In this document: in pieces, positions 18,061 through 26,867 of the stretch | Numbering within the stretch: the stretch's first letter is position 1 | Layout: the number at the start of each line of letters is the position of its first letter | Assembly (NCBI GenBank): GCA_040385825.1 | Contig: JAZKGQ010000020.1 | Span: 1-64,000, forward strand | Reading direction: 5' to 3' | Length of the DNA stretch: 64,000 nt | From: JANNNF01 sp040385825 | GTDB taxonomy: Bacteria > Pseudomonadota > Alphaproteobacteria > Rhodobacterales > Rhodobacteraceae | Position numbers and translations under genes: made by a program | Notes under the pieces: model-generated | What the model was told of the DNA's origin: nothing | Database searches by the model: none | Seen by the model: the letters and a program-made list of their open reading frames with translations, nothing else

Positions 18061-20484
18061 ATGCGTGGCCCCCATCCTCTGACAGCACAGGCAATCACCG
18101 GGCTGATGCTGGGGCTGGCGGCGCTGCTGGCCCCTGCCCTGCCCGTGGCCGCACAGCAGGACGAGGCTGACCTTCTGGTCCAGAGCGAGGTCTACCCCCC
18201 GAACGCACAGGACGTGCCGCTGTTCCTGAAGGTCTATATCAATGACCGCGATGTGGGCCTTGTGGCCGCGTTCAACGTGAATGCCGGGTCCGCGCGGATT
18301 TCGTCCGCCCGCAGCGAGCTGATGGAAATTGGCGTCCGGGTGCCCTTTGGCACTGGCCGCGAGGTTTATCTGGACGAGCTGGACGATCTGACCTTTCGCT
18401 ATGACGAGTTGGGACAGGCCATTTTCATCACGGCAGCGGATGAGGCGCTGCTGCCCAATGTCATTTCCGCCAGCCCGGAACGCGAGCGGCCCGACGTTCA
18501 GCGCAGCTATGGCGCTGTGCTGAACTATGCGATTGCGGGCGAGGCCGGCGATTTTTCCGGGGCCAGCTATTCCAGCACCTCGGCCGCGCTGAGCGGGTGG
18601 GTGTTTTCCCCTTTCGGCACGCTCAGCACGACAGGGTTTTACAATGACAACAGTTTTGCAGGCAATGGCGCGGACCTGATCCGGCAGGAAACCAAGTACG
18701 AGATCACCGCCCCCCGCCACGCCCTGACCTTTGCGGTGGGTGACGTGATTTCATCGTCGCTGCCCTGGAGCAGGCCGATCCGTCTGGGCGGCGTGCAGGT
18801 GCGCCGCGACTTTTCGCTGCGCAGCGATCTGGTGACCAATCAGTTGCTGTCGTTCTCGGGCACCTCGGCGGTGCCGACCACGGTGGACGTGTTCATCGAC
18901 AACAGCCGCGCCTACAGCACCACGCTGGAGTCCGGGCCCTTCACGCTGGAGGATCTGCCGGTGTTTGGCGGCGCGGGCGAGGCTGAAATCCTGATCCGCG
19001 ACGAATTTGGCCGCACCCGTCGGCAGCGGGTGTCGTTCTTCACCTCGCAGAACCTGCTGAAACAGGGGCTTGCGGATTACTCCATCGAGGCGGGCTATGC
19101 GCGCGAGGCGTATGGCATCGAAAACAGCGCCTATGGCGACGATGCGGTGTTTTCGTCCAGCCTGCGCTATGGCCTGACCAAGACCGTCACTGTCGAGGCC
19201 CATGCCGAAGGCAAATCCGATCTGGTGATGGCGGGACTGGGCTTTACCGCCGTGCCCTTTGCGCTTGGCGAAGTGTCGCTGACCGCCGGCGCCAGCAAGT
19301 ACAAGGGCAAGGAGGCGGGCTTTGTGCAGACCGCCATCCGCACCGAAATTCGCGGGGTCGATGTCAGCGTCAGTTCGCTGCGCACGCAGACCGGCTTTGC
19401 CGATCTGGCCTATGCCACCGGAGTCGATTATCTGGGCGCCACACAGATCGGCAGTCTGGCCCCCTTGACCGAGGTGGCCTCGGCGCTGGACATTCTGAGC
19501 CTGTCGATCCCGGTGACGCAGGATGACCGCAGGCTGGGCCTCAGCCTTGTGCGGTCGGAACGCGCCTCCAGCGAGGATGTGATCGCCTCGGCCTCGTTCG
19601 GCAGTTCGATCGGCGGCGGGCGCGGGGCGGTCAGCCTGTTCGGCTCGCACAACTTTGTCACCGATGACAGCCGGGTGTCACTGAACCTGTCGGTGGCCCT
19701 GGGCAAGCGGACGCAGGCCCGTACCACAGTGACGACACGCGAAAACGGCAAGACGCAGGCGGGGGTCTATGTCAGCCGCCCGATCAGCGATCAGGTCGGG
19801 GATTATGGCTATGGCGTGCAGCTTGAACAGCAGGAAACCCTGAACGTGGCGGCGGCGCGCGGCGAATACCGCGGCCGTCTGGGCCGGGTGGGCGCCGAGG
19901 TGCAGGCGCGCAACAACGGCTCGCGGCTGCGGGCCGAGGTGGAAGGCGCGCTGGTGTTCAGCGGCGGCGGCTTTGGCATGGGCAACACGATCCAGGACAG
20001 TTTTGCGCTGGTCGATGTGGGGATCGCCGATGTGCCGGTCTATCTGCAAAACCGCGAGGTCACGCGCACCGGGCCGGGGGGGCGGGCACTGGTGCCGGGC
20101 CTGTCGGCCTATCGCAGCAACCGGCTGTCGCTGGAGGTGACGGATCTGCCCGCGGGCGTGTCGGCCGGGGTGTCGGCCAAAGAGGTGGTCCCGCCGCGGC
20201 GTGCGGGGGCGTTTGTCGATTTCCAGACAAGGTCCGGCCCGGCGGAAACCATCGTGCTGCGCAATGCCCGCGGCGATGTCCTGCCGCCGGGGGCGATCGT
20301 CACCCTGAACGGGCGCGGAGCCGACCAGTATGTCGGTTATGACGGGCTGACCTGGCTGGAAGGGGTCAAGGCGGACAACAGCCTGACCGTGGTGTCGGAT
20401 GACGGGCGCTGCACCGCGCGCTTTGCCGGAACGCCGGGGGGCGACGGGGCCACCACGGAATTCCAGACGGTGATCTGCCAATGA
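18061..20484 (+). CDS. outer-membrane fimbrial usher
   Basis: The usher forms the outer-membrane pore through which chaperone-bound subunits are secreted and assembled. The 807-residue length and signal peptide (about 1-31, ending PVAAQQ) fit the family. After an N-terminal periplasmic domain come the beta-barrel strands, with the plug domain marked by VPTTVDVFIDNSRAYSTTL and GAGEAEILIRDEFGR. The C-terminal domains contain LVPGLSAYRSNRLSLEV and GAIVTLNGRGADQYVGYDG. Length and motifs fit the archaic (sigma/SCPU) group. It overlaps the next gene by four bases. Confidence 0.92.
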   Translation: MRGPHPLTAQAITGLMLGLAALLAPALPVAAQQDEADLLVQSEVYPPNAQDVPLFLKVYINDRDVGLVAAFNVNAGSARISSARSELMEIGVRVPFGTGREVYLDELDDLTFRYDELGQAIFITAADEALLPNVISASPERERPDVQRSYGAVLNYAIAGEAGDFSGASYSSTSAALSGWVFSPFGTLSTTGFYNDNSFAGNGADLIRQETKYEITAPRHALTFAVGDVISSSLPWSRPIRLGGVQVRRDFSLRSDLVTNQLLSFSGTSAVPTTVDVFIDNSRAYSTTLESGPFTLEDLPVFGGAGEAEILIRDEFGRTRRQRVSFFTSQNLLKQGLADYSIEAGYAREAYGIENSAYGDDAVFSSSLRYGLTKTVTVEAHAEGKSDLVMAGLGFTAVPFALGEVSLTAGASKYKGKEAGFVQTAIRTEIRGVDVSVSSLRTQTGFADLAYATGVDYLGATQIGSLAPLTEVASALDILSLSIPVTQDDRRLGLSLVRSERASSEDVIASASFGSSIGGGRGAVSLFGSHNFVTDDSRVSLNLSVALGKRTQARTTVTTRENGKTQAGVYVSRPISDQVGDYGYGVQLEQQETLNVAAARGEYRGRLGRVGAEVQARNNGSRLRAEVEGALVFSGGGFGMGNTIQDSFALVDVGIADVPVYLQNREVTRTGPGGRALVPGLSAYRSNRLSLEVTDLPAGVSAGVSAKEVVPPRRAGAFVDFQTRSGPAETIVLRNARGDVLPPGAIVTLNGRGADQYVGYDGLTWLEGVKADNSLTVVSDDGRCTARFAGTPGGDGATTEFQTVICQ

Positions 20485-21419
20485 TCCGCCGAGCCGCCCA
20501 GATCATTGCCGTCCTGATCGTTGCGGCCCTGTTCGCGGCAACGCAGGCCATGGCGCAGACCTGTACGGCCTCGGTCAGCAACCTGAACTTCGGTCAGGTG
20601 TCGGTGCGGGCGGGGGCGGTCAACAGCACCTCGGGGTCGGTGACGGTGACCTGTTCGGGGTCGGTGCTGTCGCTGGTGGGCGTGTGCATCCGCTTCGGCC
20701 CCGGTGGCGGCGGTGCGGGGGGCGGGCAATCGCCCCGCTACATGCGGCGCAGCGACGCGGCGGCGCTGTCTTACGAATTGCGGGCCGGGGGGAACGGCGC
20801 GCCATTCGGCACGCTGACCGACCTGTACATGACGGTGCCGATGGTGCTGGGCGCGGGCAGCGCCACGGTGCCGATCTTTGGCGACATCACCTCGCCCACG
20901 GTCGGCATCGGCACCGGGCAGTATCAGTCGCGGTTTTCGGGCACGGCAGATATCCGGCTCAGCTATGGCGTCGTCAGCTGTGCCTTGCTGGGCACCACGG
21001 TTGGGGTGCCGGATTTCACCGTGTCGGCCGAGGTGGTGGCCAGTTGCGAGGTGGACGCGACCCCGATGGATTTCGGCACCATTCCCGGCCAAGTGACGCA
21101 ACCGGCACTGGCGCAGGCCACGATCAACGTGCGCTGCACGCAGAACAGCGCCTATCAGGTCTATCTGGACAATGGCAGCGGCCCCGGCGCCACCGGCCCT
21201 GCCGACCGCAGGCTGCGCAACGGGGTGTCGCAGCTGAGCTATGGTCTGTTTCTTGATCCGGGGCGCAGTCAGGTCTGGGGCGGCACGCCGGGCAGCGGCG
21301 TGGCGGGCACCGGGGCCGGGACCAATCAGGCGATCCCGGTTTATGGCGCGATCCATGCCGGGCAGACGGCCTTTATCGGGATCTACACAGACTCGGTCAT
21401 CGTCACGATTGCCTACTGA
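20481..21419 (+). CDS. two-domain SCPU protein, probable pilus tip subunit
   Basis: A 312-residue secreted protein with a signal peptide (about 1-25, ending AMAQT). Two tandem SCPU domains follow: the first with SVSNLNFGQVSV and VTVTCSG, the second beginning near residue 185 with VVASCEVDATPMDFGTIPG and ending in the strand IGIYTDSVIVTIAY. Its ATGA start overlaps the usher stop. Two-domain subunits at the end of archaic pilus operons usually serve as tip adhesins, so that role is inferred. Confidence 0.85.
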   Translation: MIRRAAQIIAVLIVAALFAATQAMAQTCTASVSNLNFGQVSVRAGAVNSTSGSVTVTCSGSVLSLVGVCIRFGPGGGGAGGGQSPRYMRRSDAAALSYELRAGGNGAPFGTLTDLYMTVPMVLGAGSATVPIFGDITSPTVGIGTGQYQSRFSGTADIRLSYGVVSCALLGTTVGVPDFTVSAEVVASCEVDATPMDFGTIPGQVTQPALAQATINVRCTQNSAYQVYLDNGSGPGATGPADRRLRNGVSQLSYGLFLDPGRSQVWGGTPGSGVAGTGAGTNQAIPVYGAIHAGQTAFIGIYTDSVIVTIAY

Positions 21420-21545
21420 CCCAAAGCCCCCCGCCCAGGATCACCAGTTCGTGAAACTGCCTGTGCCTGAAACTTTCTGGCCACGGGCCTCGTTCCTCCT
21501 GCACAAGGCCGGAACGGATCCGCGCCTGTTGTCAGGAGTTTGCCG

Positions 21546-22079
21546 ATGAAATCTGTCCTTGCGCTGAGCCTTGCCTTGCTTGCCTCGCCGGTTCTGGCCG
21601 CCAACCCGCAAGTGGGCGGGGCCGACATGTTCGAGGCCAAGAACATTGTCGAAAACGCCGTCAACTCGCCGGTTCACACCACGCTGGTCGCCGCGGTCAC
21701 AGCGGCGGGTCTGGTCGATGCGCTGGCGGGCCCCGGCCCGTTCACCGTGTTCGCCCCGGTGAATGACGCCTTCGCCGCCCTGCCCGCAGGCACCGTCGAC
21801 ACGCTGCTGAAGCCCGAAAACAAGGCCATGCTGATCAAGGTGCTGACCGCGCATGTGGTGGCGGGCGATTACAAGATCGCCGATCTGCGCGCGATGGTGG
21901 GCAAGGATGGCTATGCCAACCTGAAAACCCTGTCGGGCGATGCGCTGTCGGTCAGCTTCAAAGGCAACAAGATGCAGGTGTTTTCAGAATCGAAGAACAT
22001 CGGCAGCATCACCATCGCCGATGTCGACCAGTCGAACGGCGTGATCCACGTTGTCGATACGGTTCTGGTTCCGAAGTAA
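21546..22079 (+). CDS. secreted fasciclin (FAS1) domain protein
   Basis: A 177-residue protein with a signal peptide (about 1-18, ending PVLAAN) and one FAS1 domain carrying both conserved boxes: H1 GPGPFTVFAPVNDAFAALP and H2 region NGVIHVVDTVLVPK, plus the central HVVAGDY. FAS1 domains mediate cell or matrix adhesion. The start at 21546 follows a CAGGAG ribosome-binding site. It is separate from the pilus operon by 126 bp and ends before a strong terminator. Confidence 0.92.
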   Translation: MKSVLALSLALLASPVLAANPQVGGADMFEAKNIVENAVNSPVHTTLVAAVTAAGLVDALAGPGPFTVFAPVNDAFAALPAGTVDTLLKPENKAMLIKVLTAHVVAGDYKIADLRAMVGKDGYANLKTLSGDALSVSFKGNKMQVFSESKNIGSITIADVDQSNGVIHVVDTVLVPK

Positions 22080-22142
22080 GCCGTTTCGCCTTTGCCATCG
22101 CTTTTGCCAGTGCGGCTCGTTTCGCCGGTTTGACCAGTGCGG

Positions 22143-22176
22143 CCCCATCCCCCCGCCTTCCGGGGGATGGGGTTTT
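22143..22176 (+). terminator. rho-independent terminator after the fasciclin gene
   Basis: An 11-bp stem (CCCCATCCCCC with its complement, 22143-22153 and 22162-22172) with an 8-base loop and a TTTT tail. It lies between convergent genes. Confidence 0.88.
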
Positions 22177-22181
22177 CCATA

Positions 22182-23033
22182 TCAGGGGTTCAGCGGTGCC
22201 AGCACATCGGCGGGGCGGTTGGGCGGCGGATTGTCCAGATCATAGCACCAGACGTTGAACGATTTGAGCAGATGCGGCCCGAAGGAATGGATCAGCGGCA
22301 CATCCGCCGCGTCGCGCCCCTGCGCCACCTTGATGCGCCCGATCCGGGGTTTGTTGTTGCGCGGATCAAAGGTCATCCAGCGCCCGCCGATGAACACCTC
22401 GACCCAGGCCGCGAAATCCATCGGGTCCACCACCGGCACGCCAATGTCACCGATATAGCCGTTCACATAACGCGCGGGCATGTTCATGCAGCGGATCAGC
22501 GCAATCGCCAGATGGGCGAAATCGCGGCAGACGCCGGTGCCTTCCTCCCACGCCTCATAGGCCGTGCGGGTATGGCGGGCCGCCTGATAGTTGAACTTGA
22601 TATGCCCGTGGACAAAATCACAAATCGCCTGCACCCGCGCCCAACCGGGGGCTACGTTGCCAAACGTATCCCACGCCATTTGTGACAAGCGGTCGGTTTC
22701 GCAATAGCGGCTGCCCAGCAGAAAGATCAGCGTGTCATCGGGCAACGAGTCGATGGGGGTTTCCTGCGCGCTGCGGTCGACCAGATCGTGCAGGCCACTG
22801 TCGGCGATCACCCCGTCGCTGCGCACACGGAAATCGCCGGGATGGGCAAACATCCGCCGGCACGTGTTGCCAAACAGGTCGCGGTACACCCGCGTCTGCC
22901 CGTATGGCGCGGTTTCGACCGCATCATAGGTGCGCATGTCGCTGAGCCGTTCATCGCGCACCGACAAAAGACCAATCAGCGGGGTGGGGGTCGGGCAGGT
23001 GACGGTGATGTCATAGCCAAAGCGGATCAACAT
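22182..23033 (-). CDS. transglutaminase-like protein lacking the usual catalytic His
   Basis: A 283-residue cytoplasmic protein of the transglutaminase/cysteine-protease-like superfamily. Residues 165-180 (GTGVCRDFAHLAIAL) give the Cys169 nucleophile region and residues 217-224 (GRWMTFDP) the Asp223. At the position of the catalytic His in H-A-W the sequence reads A-A-W (residues 208-210), so activity is uncertain or uses another residue. The N-terminal beta-rich domain with FGYDITVTCPTPTPL is typical of this alphaproteobacterial subgroup. The start ATG 23033 is preferred; GTG 23045 adds four residues. Confidence 0.82.
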   Translation of the reverse strand: MLIRFGYDITVTCPTPTPLIGLLSVRDERLSDMRTYDAVETAPYGQTRVYRDLFGNTCRRMFAHPGDFRVRSDGVIADSGLHDLVDRSAQETPIDSLPDDTLIFLLGSRYCETDRLSQMAWDTFGNVAPGWARVQAICDFVHGHIKFNYQAARHTRTAYEAWEEGTGVCRDFAHLAIALIRCMNMPARYVNGYIGDIGVPVVDPMDFAAWVEVFIGGRWMTFDPRNNKPRIGRIKVAQGRDAADVPLIHSFGPHLLKSFNVWCYDLDNPPPNRPADVLAPLNP

Positions 23034-23256
23034 GGGGGGCGTCACCTTTCAGAGGGCGTCAGGGGCGGATGCAATACGCAGCCTCAACGCCCTGCCTGCG
23101 CCCGAAGTTCCGCCCTGCCAAGCGGGAATGTGGTTCCATGCGATACAGGTGCTGCCGGGTTGCGCAACTGCCCTTAAATTGTGCGAGAAACCGGGGCGGG
23201 ATCGGGGATGCGGGCCAGTCTGCGGGCCAGTCTTCTGTGCGATCAGTCTGGCGGCG

Positions 23257-23667
23257 TCACGCCCGGCGCAGGCGGATCACTACGTCCACGCGGGCAATCT
23301 GCATGCCCTCGGGCGCCAGCGGCAGGCCGGTGATGGCAAGATCTTCCTTGGGGGCGTCGGTCAGCTCGTGGCTGTCCTCCCAGTAGAAATGCGGGTGATC
23401 ATCCATGCGGGTGTCGAAATAGCTTTTCGACCCATCGACCACGACCTCGTTCATCAACCCGGCATCGCAAAAGGCGCGCAGCGTGTTGTAGACGGTGGCA
23501 AGGCTGACCTTTTCGCCGGTCTGAGCGGTCAGGGCGAACAGGCTTTCCGCCGTGACATGGCGGTCCTGCCCGTCGCCCACCAGCAAGGCGGCCAGCGTCA
23601 ACCGCTGCCGGGTGGGCCGCAAGCCCCCGCGCATCAGCCAATCTGCCCCTTTGGTGGTCACGGTCAT
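23257..23667 (-). CDS. irr: Fur-family iron response regulator Irr
   Basis: Irr represses haem synthesis and iron-using genes under iron limitation in alphaproteobacteria. The 136-residue length and N-terminal LRPTRQRLTLAALL with winged-helix VSLATVYNTLRAFCDAGL fit. The His-rich HPHFYWED motif replaces the HHHH region of Fur, a mark of Irr. A haem-binding GCPI motif is not visible, as in other Rhodobacteraceae-type proteins. The start is the ATG at 23667. It is divergent from fabA, an arrangement common in this family of bacteria. Confidence 0.88.
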   Translation of the reverse strand: MTVTTKGADWLMRGGLRPTRQRLTLAALLVGDGQDRHVTAESLFALTAQTGEKVSLATVYNTLRAFCDAGLMNEVVVDGSKSYFDTRMDDHPHFYWEDSHELTDAPKEDLAITGLPLAPEGMQIARVDVVIRLRRA

Positions 23668-23843
23668 GCCAATCCCTGCAACTGCCTGACTGTTGATATA
23701 GGACGCCCGCCCGCCGCATTCAAACAATTTCGTCCAAGCAGGCCAAGGGTCTTGACCAGACCCTGCACCCCCCTGCCCTTGCCACCGCTTCCATGCCTCT
23801 GTTACACGGGGGGAAGGCCATACCAAGCAGGGGACGGGTGCTG

Positions 23844-24353
23844 ATGGGGGACTATCCGACATATTTCGACAAGGACGCGTTGCTGAAATGCGCGCGGGGC
23901 GAGCTGTTCGGCCCCGGCAACGCCCAGTTGCCCGAACCGCCCATGCTGATGATGGACCGGATCACCGAGATTTCCGAGGACGGCGGCGCACATGGCAAGG
24001 GTCATGTGGTGGCGGAATTCGACATTCACCCTGACCTGTGGTTCTTTGCCTGCCATTTTCCCGGCAACCCGATCATGCCCGGCTGTCTGGGCCTGGACGG
24101 TTTGTGGCAGTTGACCGGCTTCAACCTCGGCTGGCGCGGCTGGCAGGGGCGTGGTTATGCCTTGGGTGTGGGCGAGGTCAAACTGACCGGCATGGTGCGC
24201 CCCGACCGCAAGCTTTTGCGCTATACCGTCGATTTCACCAAGGCGCTGCAAACCCGCCGCCTGACGATGGGCGTGGCCGACGGAAAGGTCGAGGCGGACG
24301 GCGAGGTGATCTACCTGGTCAAGGACATGAAGGTGGCGTTGAGCGAGGCGTAA
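23844..24353 (+). CDS. fabA: 3-hydroxydecanoyl-ACP dehydratase/isomerase
   Basis: FabA dehydrates 3-hydroxydecanoyl-ACP and isomerises the product, creating the double bond of unsaturated fatty acids. The 169-residue hot-dog protein keeps the catalytic His71 in FACHFPGNPIMPGC and the downstream GLDGLWQL helix. The ATG at 23844 is the only start giving the canonical N-terminus. It lies upstream of fabB and fabI, but 440 bp of unusual DNA separate it from fabB. Confidence 0.96.
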   Translation: MGDYPTYFDKDALLKCARGELFGPGNAQLPEPPMLMMDRITEISEDGGAHGKGHVVAEFDIHPDLWFFACHFPGNPIMPGCLGLDGLWQLTGFNLGWRGWQGRGYALGVGEVKLTGMVRPDRKLLRYTVDFTKALQTRRLTMGVADGKVEADGEVIYLVKDMKVALSEA

Positions 24354-24385
24354 GGGGGGACATATCGGCTTTGCGGACGAAGCGG

Positions 24386-24595
24386 TCAGTCGGTCCTTCG
24401 GGGTGTGCGGCGCAATGGTTGCCCGATTTGCTCCAAGTGCCCCATGGTTTCGCCCAGTTGTCTAAGAAACATACGACGGGTGTCATCATCCTGAATCCGC
24501 CTGAGAAGGTCGTTCAGATTATTTATCGGTTGAGAAAAATCATCGAGCGCGGACAGGACTTCTGCCGCAAGCTTATCGTCAATCTGTAACTGCAT
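24386..24595 (-). CDS. small hypothetical protein between fabA and fabB
   Basis: A possible 69-residue, helix-rich protein on the strand opposite the fab genes. No family is recognised. The region 24360-24780 is less GC-rich than the fab genes around it, and the frame has plausible amino-acid composition (LLRRIQDDDTRRMFLRQLGETM). The ribosome-binding site is weak. It could be a small regulator or a non-coding insertion. Confidence 0.4.
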   Translation of the reverse strand: MQLQIDDKLAAEVLSALDDFSQPINNLNDLLRRIQDDDTRRMFLRQLGETMGHLEQIGQPLRRTPRRTD

Positions 24596-24792
24596 CAGAC
24601 ACCCAATTGCCGAAAACCTTTATCAGTCTGGTCAAAGCGGGCGCCATTGCAATAGCCGCTGTGGGCTCATCACGTCTTCCCCATCGTCCTATCCCCCCTT
24701 CCGCCCACCCCTACCCCCCACCGGGCCTACCTGCTTGCCCCCTTCCCGCCCGTGCCGTAAACAGGCTTAAAGCGCGTTTGAGGAGGCTGACC

Positions 24793-26022
24793 ATGCGTCG
24801 TGTCGTCATCACCGGGATCGGTATCATCTCTCCCATCGGGAATTCGGCGGCCGAGGTTGAAGCCTCGCTGCGGGCGGGCAAGTCCGGCATCGTGGCAGCG
24901 CCCGATTATGCCGAGCATGGCTTTCGCAGTCAGGTGAAGGGCCAGCCCAACATCGTGCTGGAAGACCATATCGACAAGCGCGACCTGCGGTTCATGGGGC
25001 CGGGGGCCGCGTATAACTTTTTGGCGATGAAGCAGGCGATTGCGGATTCCGGGCTGACGGACGCCGAAGTGTCGAATGAACGGTCGGGCCTGATCATGGG
25101 GTCGGGCGGGCCGTCCACCTCGAACTTCTTCGAGGCGCACCGGCTGGTCATCGAAAAGGGCGCGCCCAAGAAGATGGGGCCGTTCATGGTGACGCGCTGC
25201 ATGAGCAGCACCAACTCCGCCTGCCTTGCGACCCCGTTCAAGATCAAGGGGGTGAACTATTCGATTACCTCGGCCTGTTCCACATCGGCCCATTGCATCG
25301 GCAACGGCACCGAGCTGATCCAGATGGGCAAGCAGGACATCGTGTTTGCGGGCGGCGGCGAGGAATTGGACTGGACCCTGTCCTGCCTGTTCGACGCCAT
25401 GGGCGCGATGAGCAGCAAGTACAACGAAACGCCGAGCCTCGCCTCGCGCCCCTATGACGCCACCCGCGACGGGTTTGTGATTGCGGGCGGCGGCGGTGTC
25501 GTGGTGCTGGAAGAACTGAACCACGCCCTTGCGCGCGGGGCCAAGATCTATGCCGAAGTGACCGGCTATGGCGCCACGTCCGACGGGCATGACATGGTGG
25601 CCCCAAGCGGCGAAGGCGGCGAGCGGTCGATGCGTCTGGCCGTGGCGACCCTGCCGCAGGGCCGCAAGATCGACTACATCAACAGCCATGGCACCTCGAC
25701 CGTGGTGGGCGACGTGACCGAGATGGAGGCCATCCGCCGCGTCTTTGGCAAGGGCACGACGCCCCCGGTGGCCTCGACCAAATCTCTGACCGGGCATTCC
25801 CTTGGCGCGACCGGCGTGCATGAGGCGATCTATTCGCTGCTGATGATGCAGGGCAATTTCATTGCAGCCTCGGCCAATGTGACCACGCTGGACCCCGGCC
25901 TTGATGCGTCGGAAATCGTGACCACCCTGCGCGAAAATGTGCAGCTCGATTCCGTCCTGTCCAATTCCTTCGGCTTTGGCGGCACCAACGCGACCCTTGT
26001 GATGAGCAAGCACCTCGGCTGA
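24793..26022 (+). CDS. fabB: 3-oxoacyl-ACP synthase I
   Basis: FabB elongates fatty acids, including the unsaturated intermediates made by FabA. The 409-residue protein has the Cys-His-His active site: SITSACSTSAHCIG (Cys near 161), INSHGTSTVVGD and KSLTGHSLGATG. The start ATG 24793 follows GAGGAGG by six bases; upstream in-frame codons lack family similarity. FabI follows after 22 bp, so the two are co-transcribed. Confidence 0.96.
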   Translation: MRRVVITGIGIISPIGNSAAEVEASLRAGKSGIVAAPDYAEHGFRSQVKGQPNIVLEDHIDKRDLRFMGPGAAYNFLAMKQAIADSGLTDAEVSNERSGLIMGSGGPSTSNFFEAHRLVIEKGAPKKMGPFMVTRCMSSTNSACLATPFKIKGVNYSITSACSTSAHCIGNGTELIQMGKQDIVFAGGGEELDWTLSCLFDAMGAMSSKYNETPSLASRPYDATRDGFVIAGGGGVVVLEELNHALARGAKIYAEVTGYGATSDGHDMVAPSGEGGERSMRLAVATLPQGRKIDYINSHGTSTVVGDVTEMEAIRRVFGKGTTPPVASTKSLTGHSLGATGVHEAIYSLLMMQGNFIAASANVTTLDPGLDASEIVTTLRENVQLDSVLSNSFGFGGTNATLVMSKHLG

Positions 26023-26044
26023 TTTACTGAATAGGAGCGCCGGA

Positions 26045-26833
26045 ATGGCCGATCTGATGAAGGGCAAGCGCGGGCTTGTCATGGGCGTGGCGAATGAGCG
26101 GTCCATCGCATGGGGGATCGCGAAAGCCTTGGCCGATGAAGGCGCAGAACTGGCGTTTTCCTATCAGGGCGATGCGTTCGGCAAACGGGTGGAGCCGCTT
26201 GCGGCCTCGGTCGGGTCGGACCTGCTGGTCGATGTCGATGTGACCGACGATGCCAGCATGGATGCCTGCTTTGCCACGCTGAAAGACCGCTGGGGCACGA
26301 TGGATTTCCTGATCCACGCCATCGCGTTTTCCGACAAGACCGAGCTGACGGGGCGGTTCATCAACACCTCGCGCGGGAATTTCAGCCATTCGCTGAACAT
26401 TTCGTGCTTTTCCTTCATCGACGTGGCGGCGCGTGCGGCGGCGCTGATGCCCGACGGCGGGTCACTGATCACCCTGACCTTCCAGGGGTCGAACCGGGTG
26501 TCGCCCAATTACAACGTGATGGGCGTGGCCAAGGCGGCGCTGGAATCGGCGACGCGCTATCTGGCAAACGATCTTGGGCCGCAGGGCATTCGCGTCAACG
26601 CGATCAGCCCCGGCCCGATGAAGACGCTGGCCGGGGCCGCGATCGGCGGCGCGCGCGCCACCTTCCGCCACACCGAGGCCAACGCCCCCCTGCGCGCCAA
26701 CGCGACGCTGGAGGCCATCGGCGGCACCGCCGTCTGGCTGTGTTCCGGCGGCGGGGCCTGCACCACGGGGGAAGTGATCCATGTGGACGGCGGCTATCAT
26801 GTGCTGGGCTTTCCGCAGGCCGACAATCTTTGA
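26045..26833 (+). CDS. fabI: enoyl-ACP reductase (NADH)
   Basis: FabI reduces enoyl-ACP in the last step of each elongation cycle. The 262-residue protein has the glycine-rich nucleotide site GVANERSIAWGIA, the Y-x6-K pair in NYNVMGVAKAALE, and the family tail GEVIHVDGGYHVLGF. An AGGAG ribosome-binding site precedes the ATG. A perfect palindrome begins seven bases after the stop. Confidence 0.96.
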   Translation: MADLMKGKRGLVMGVANERSIAWGIAKALADEGAELAFSYQGDAFGKRVEPLAASVGSDLLVDVDVTDDASMDACFATLKDRWGTMDFLIHAIAFSDKTELTGRFINTSRGNFSHSLNISCFSFIDVAARAAALMPDGGSLITLTFQGSNRVSPNYNVMGVAKAALESATRYLANDLGPQGIRVNAISPGPMKTLAGAAIGGARATFRHTEANAPLRANATLEAIGGTAVWLCSGGGACTTGEVIHVDGGYHVLGFPQADNL

Positions 26834-26839
26834 CGGTGC

Positions 26840-26867
26840 GTAGGATGGGCAATATTGCCCATCCTAC
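26840..26867. repeat. 28-bp perfect palindrome
   Basis: The arm GTAGGATGGGCAAT is followed directly by its exact reverse complement. It lies between convergent fabI and the dioxygenase-like gene, overlapping the stop of the latter. It probably acts as a bidirectional terminator and resembles repetitive extragenic palindromes found in many proteobacteria. Confidence 0.85.
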
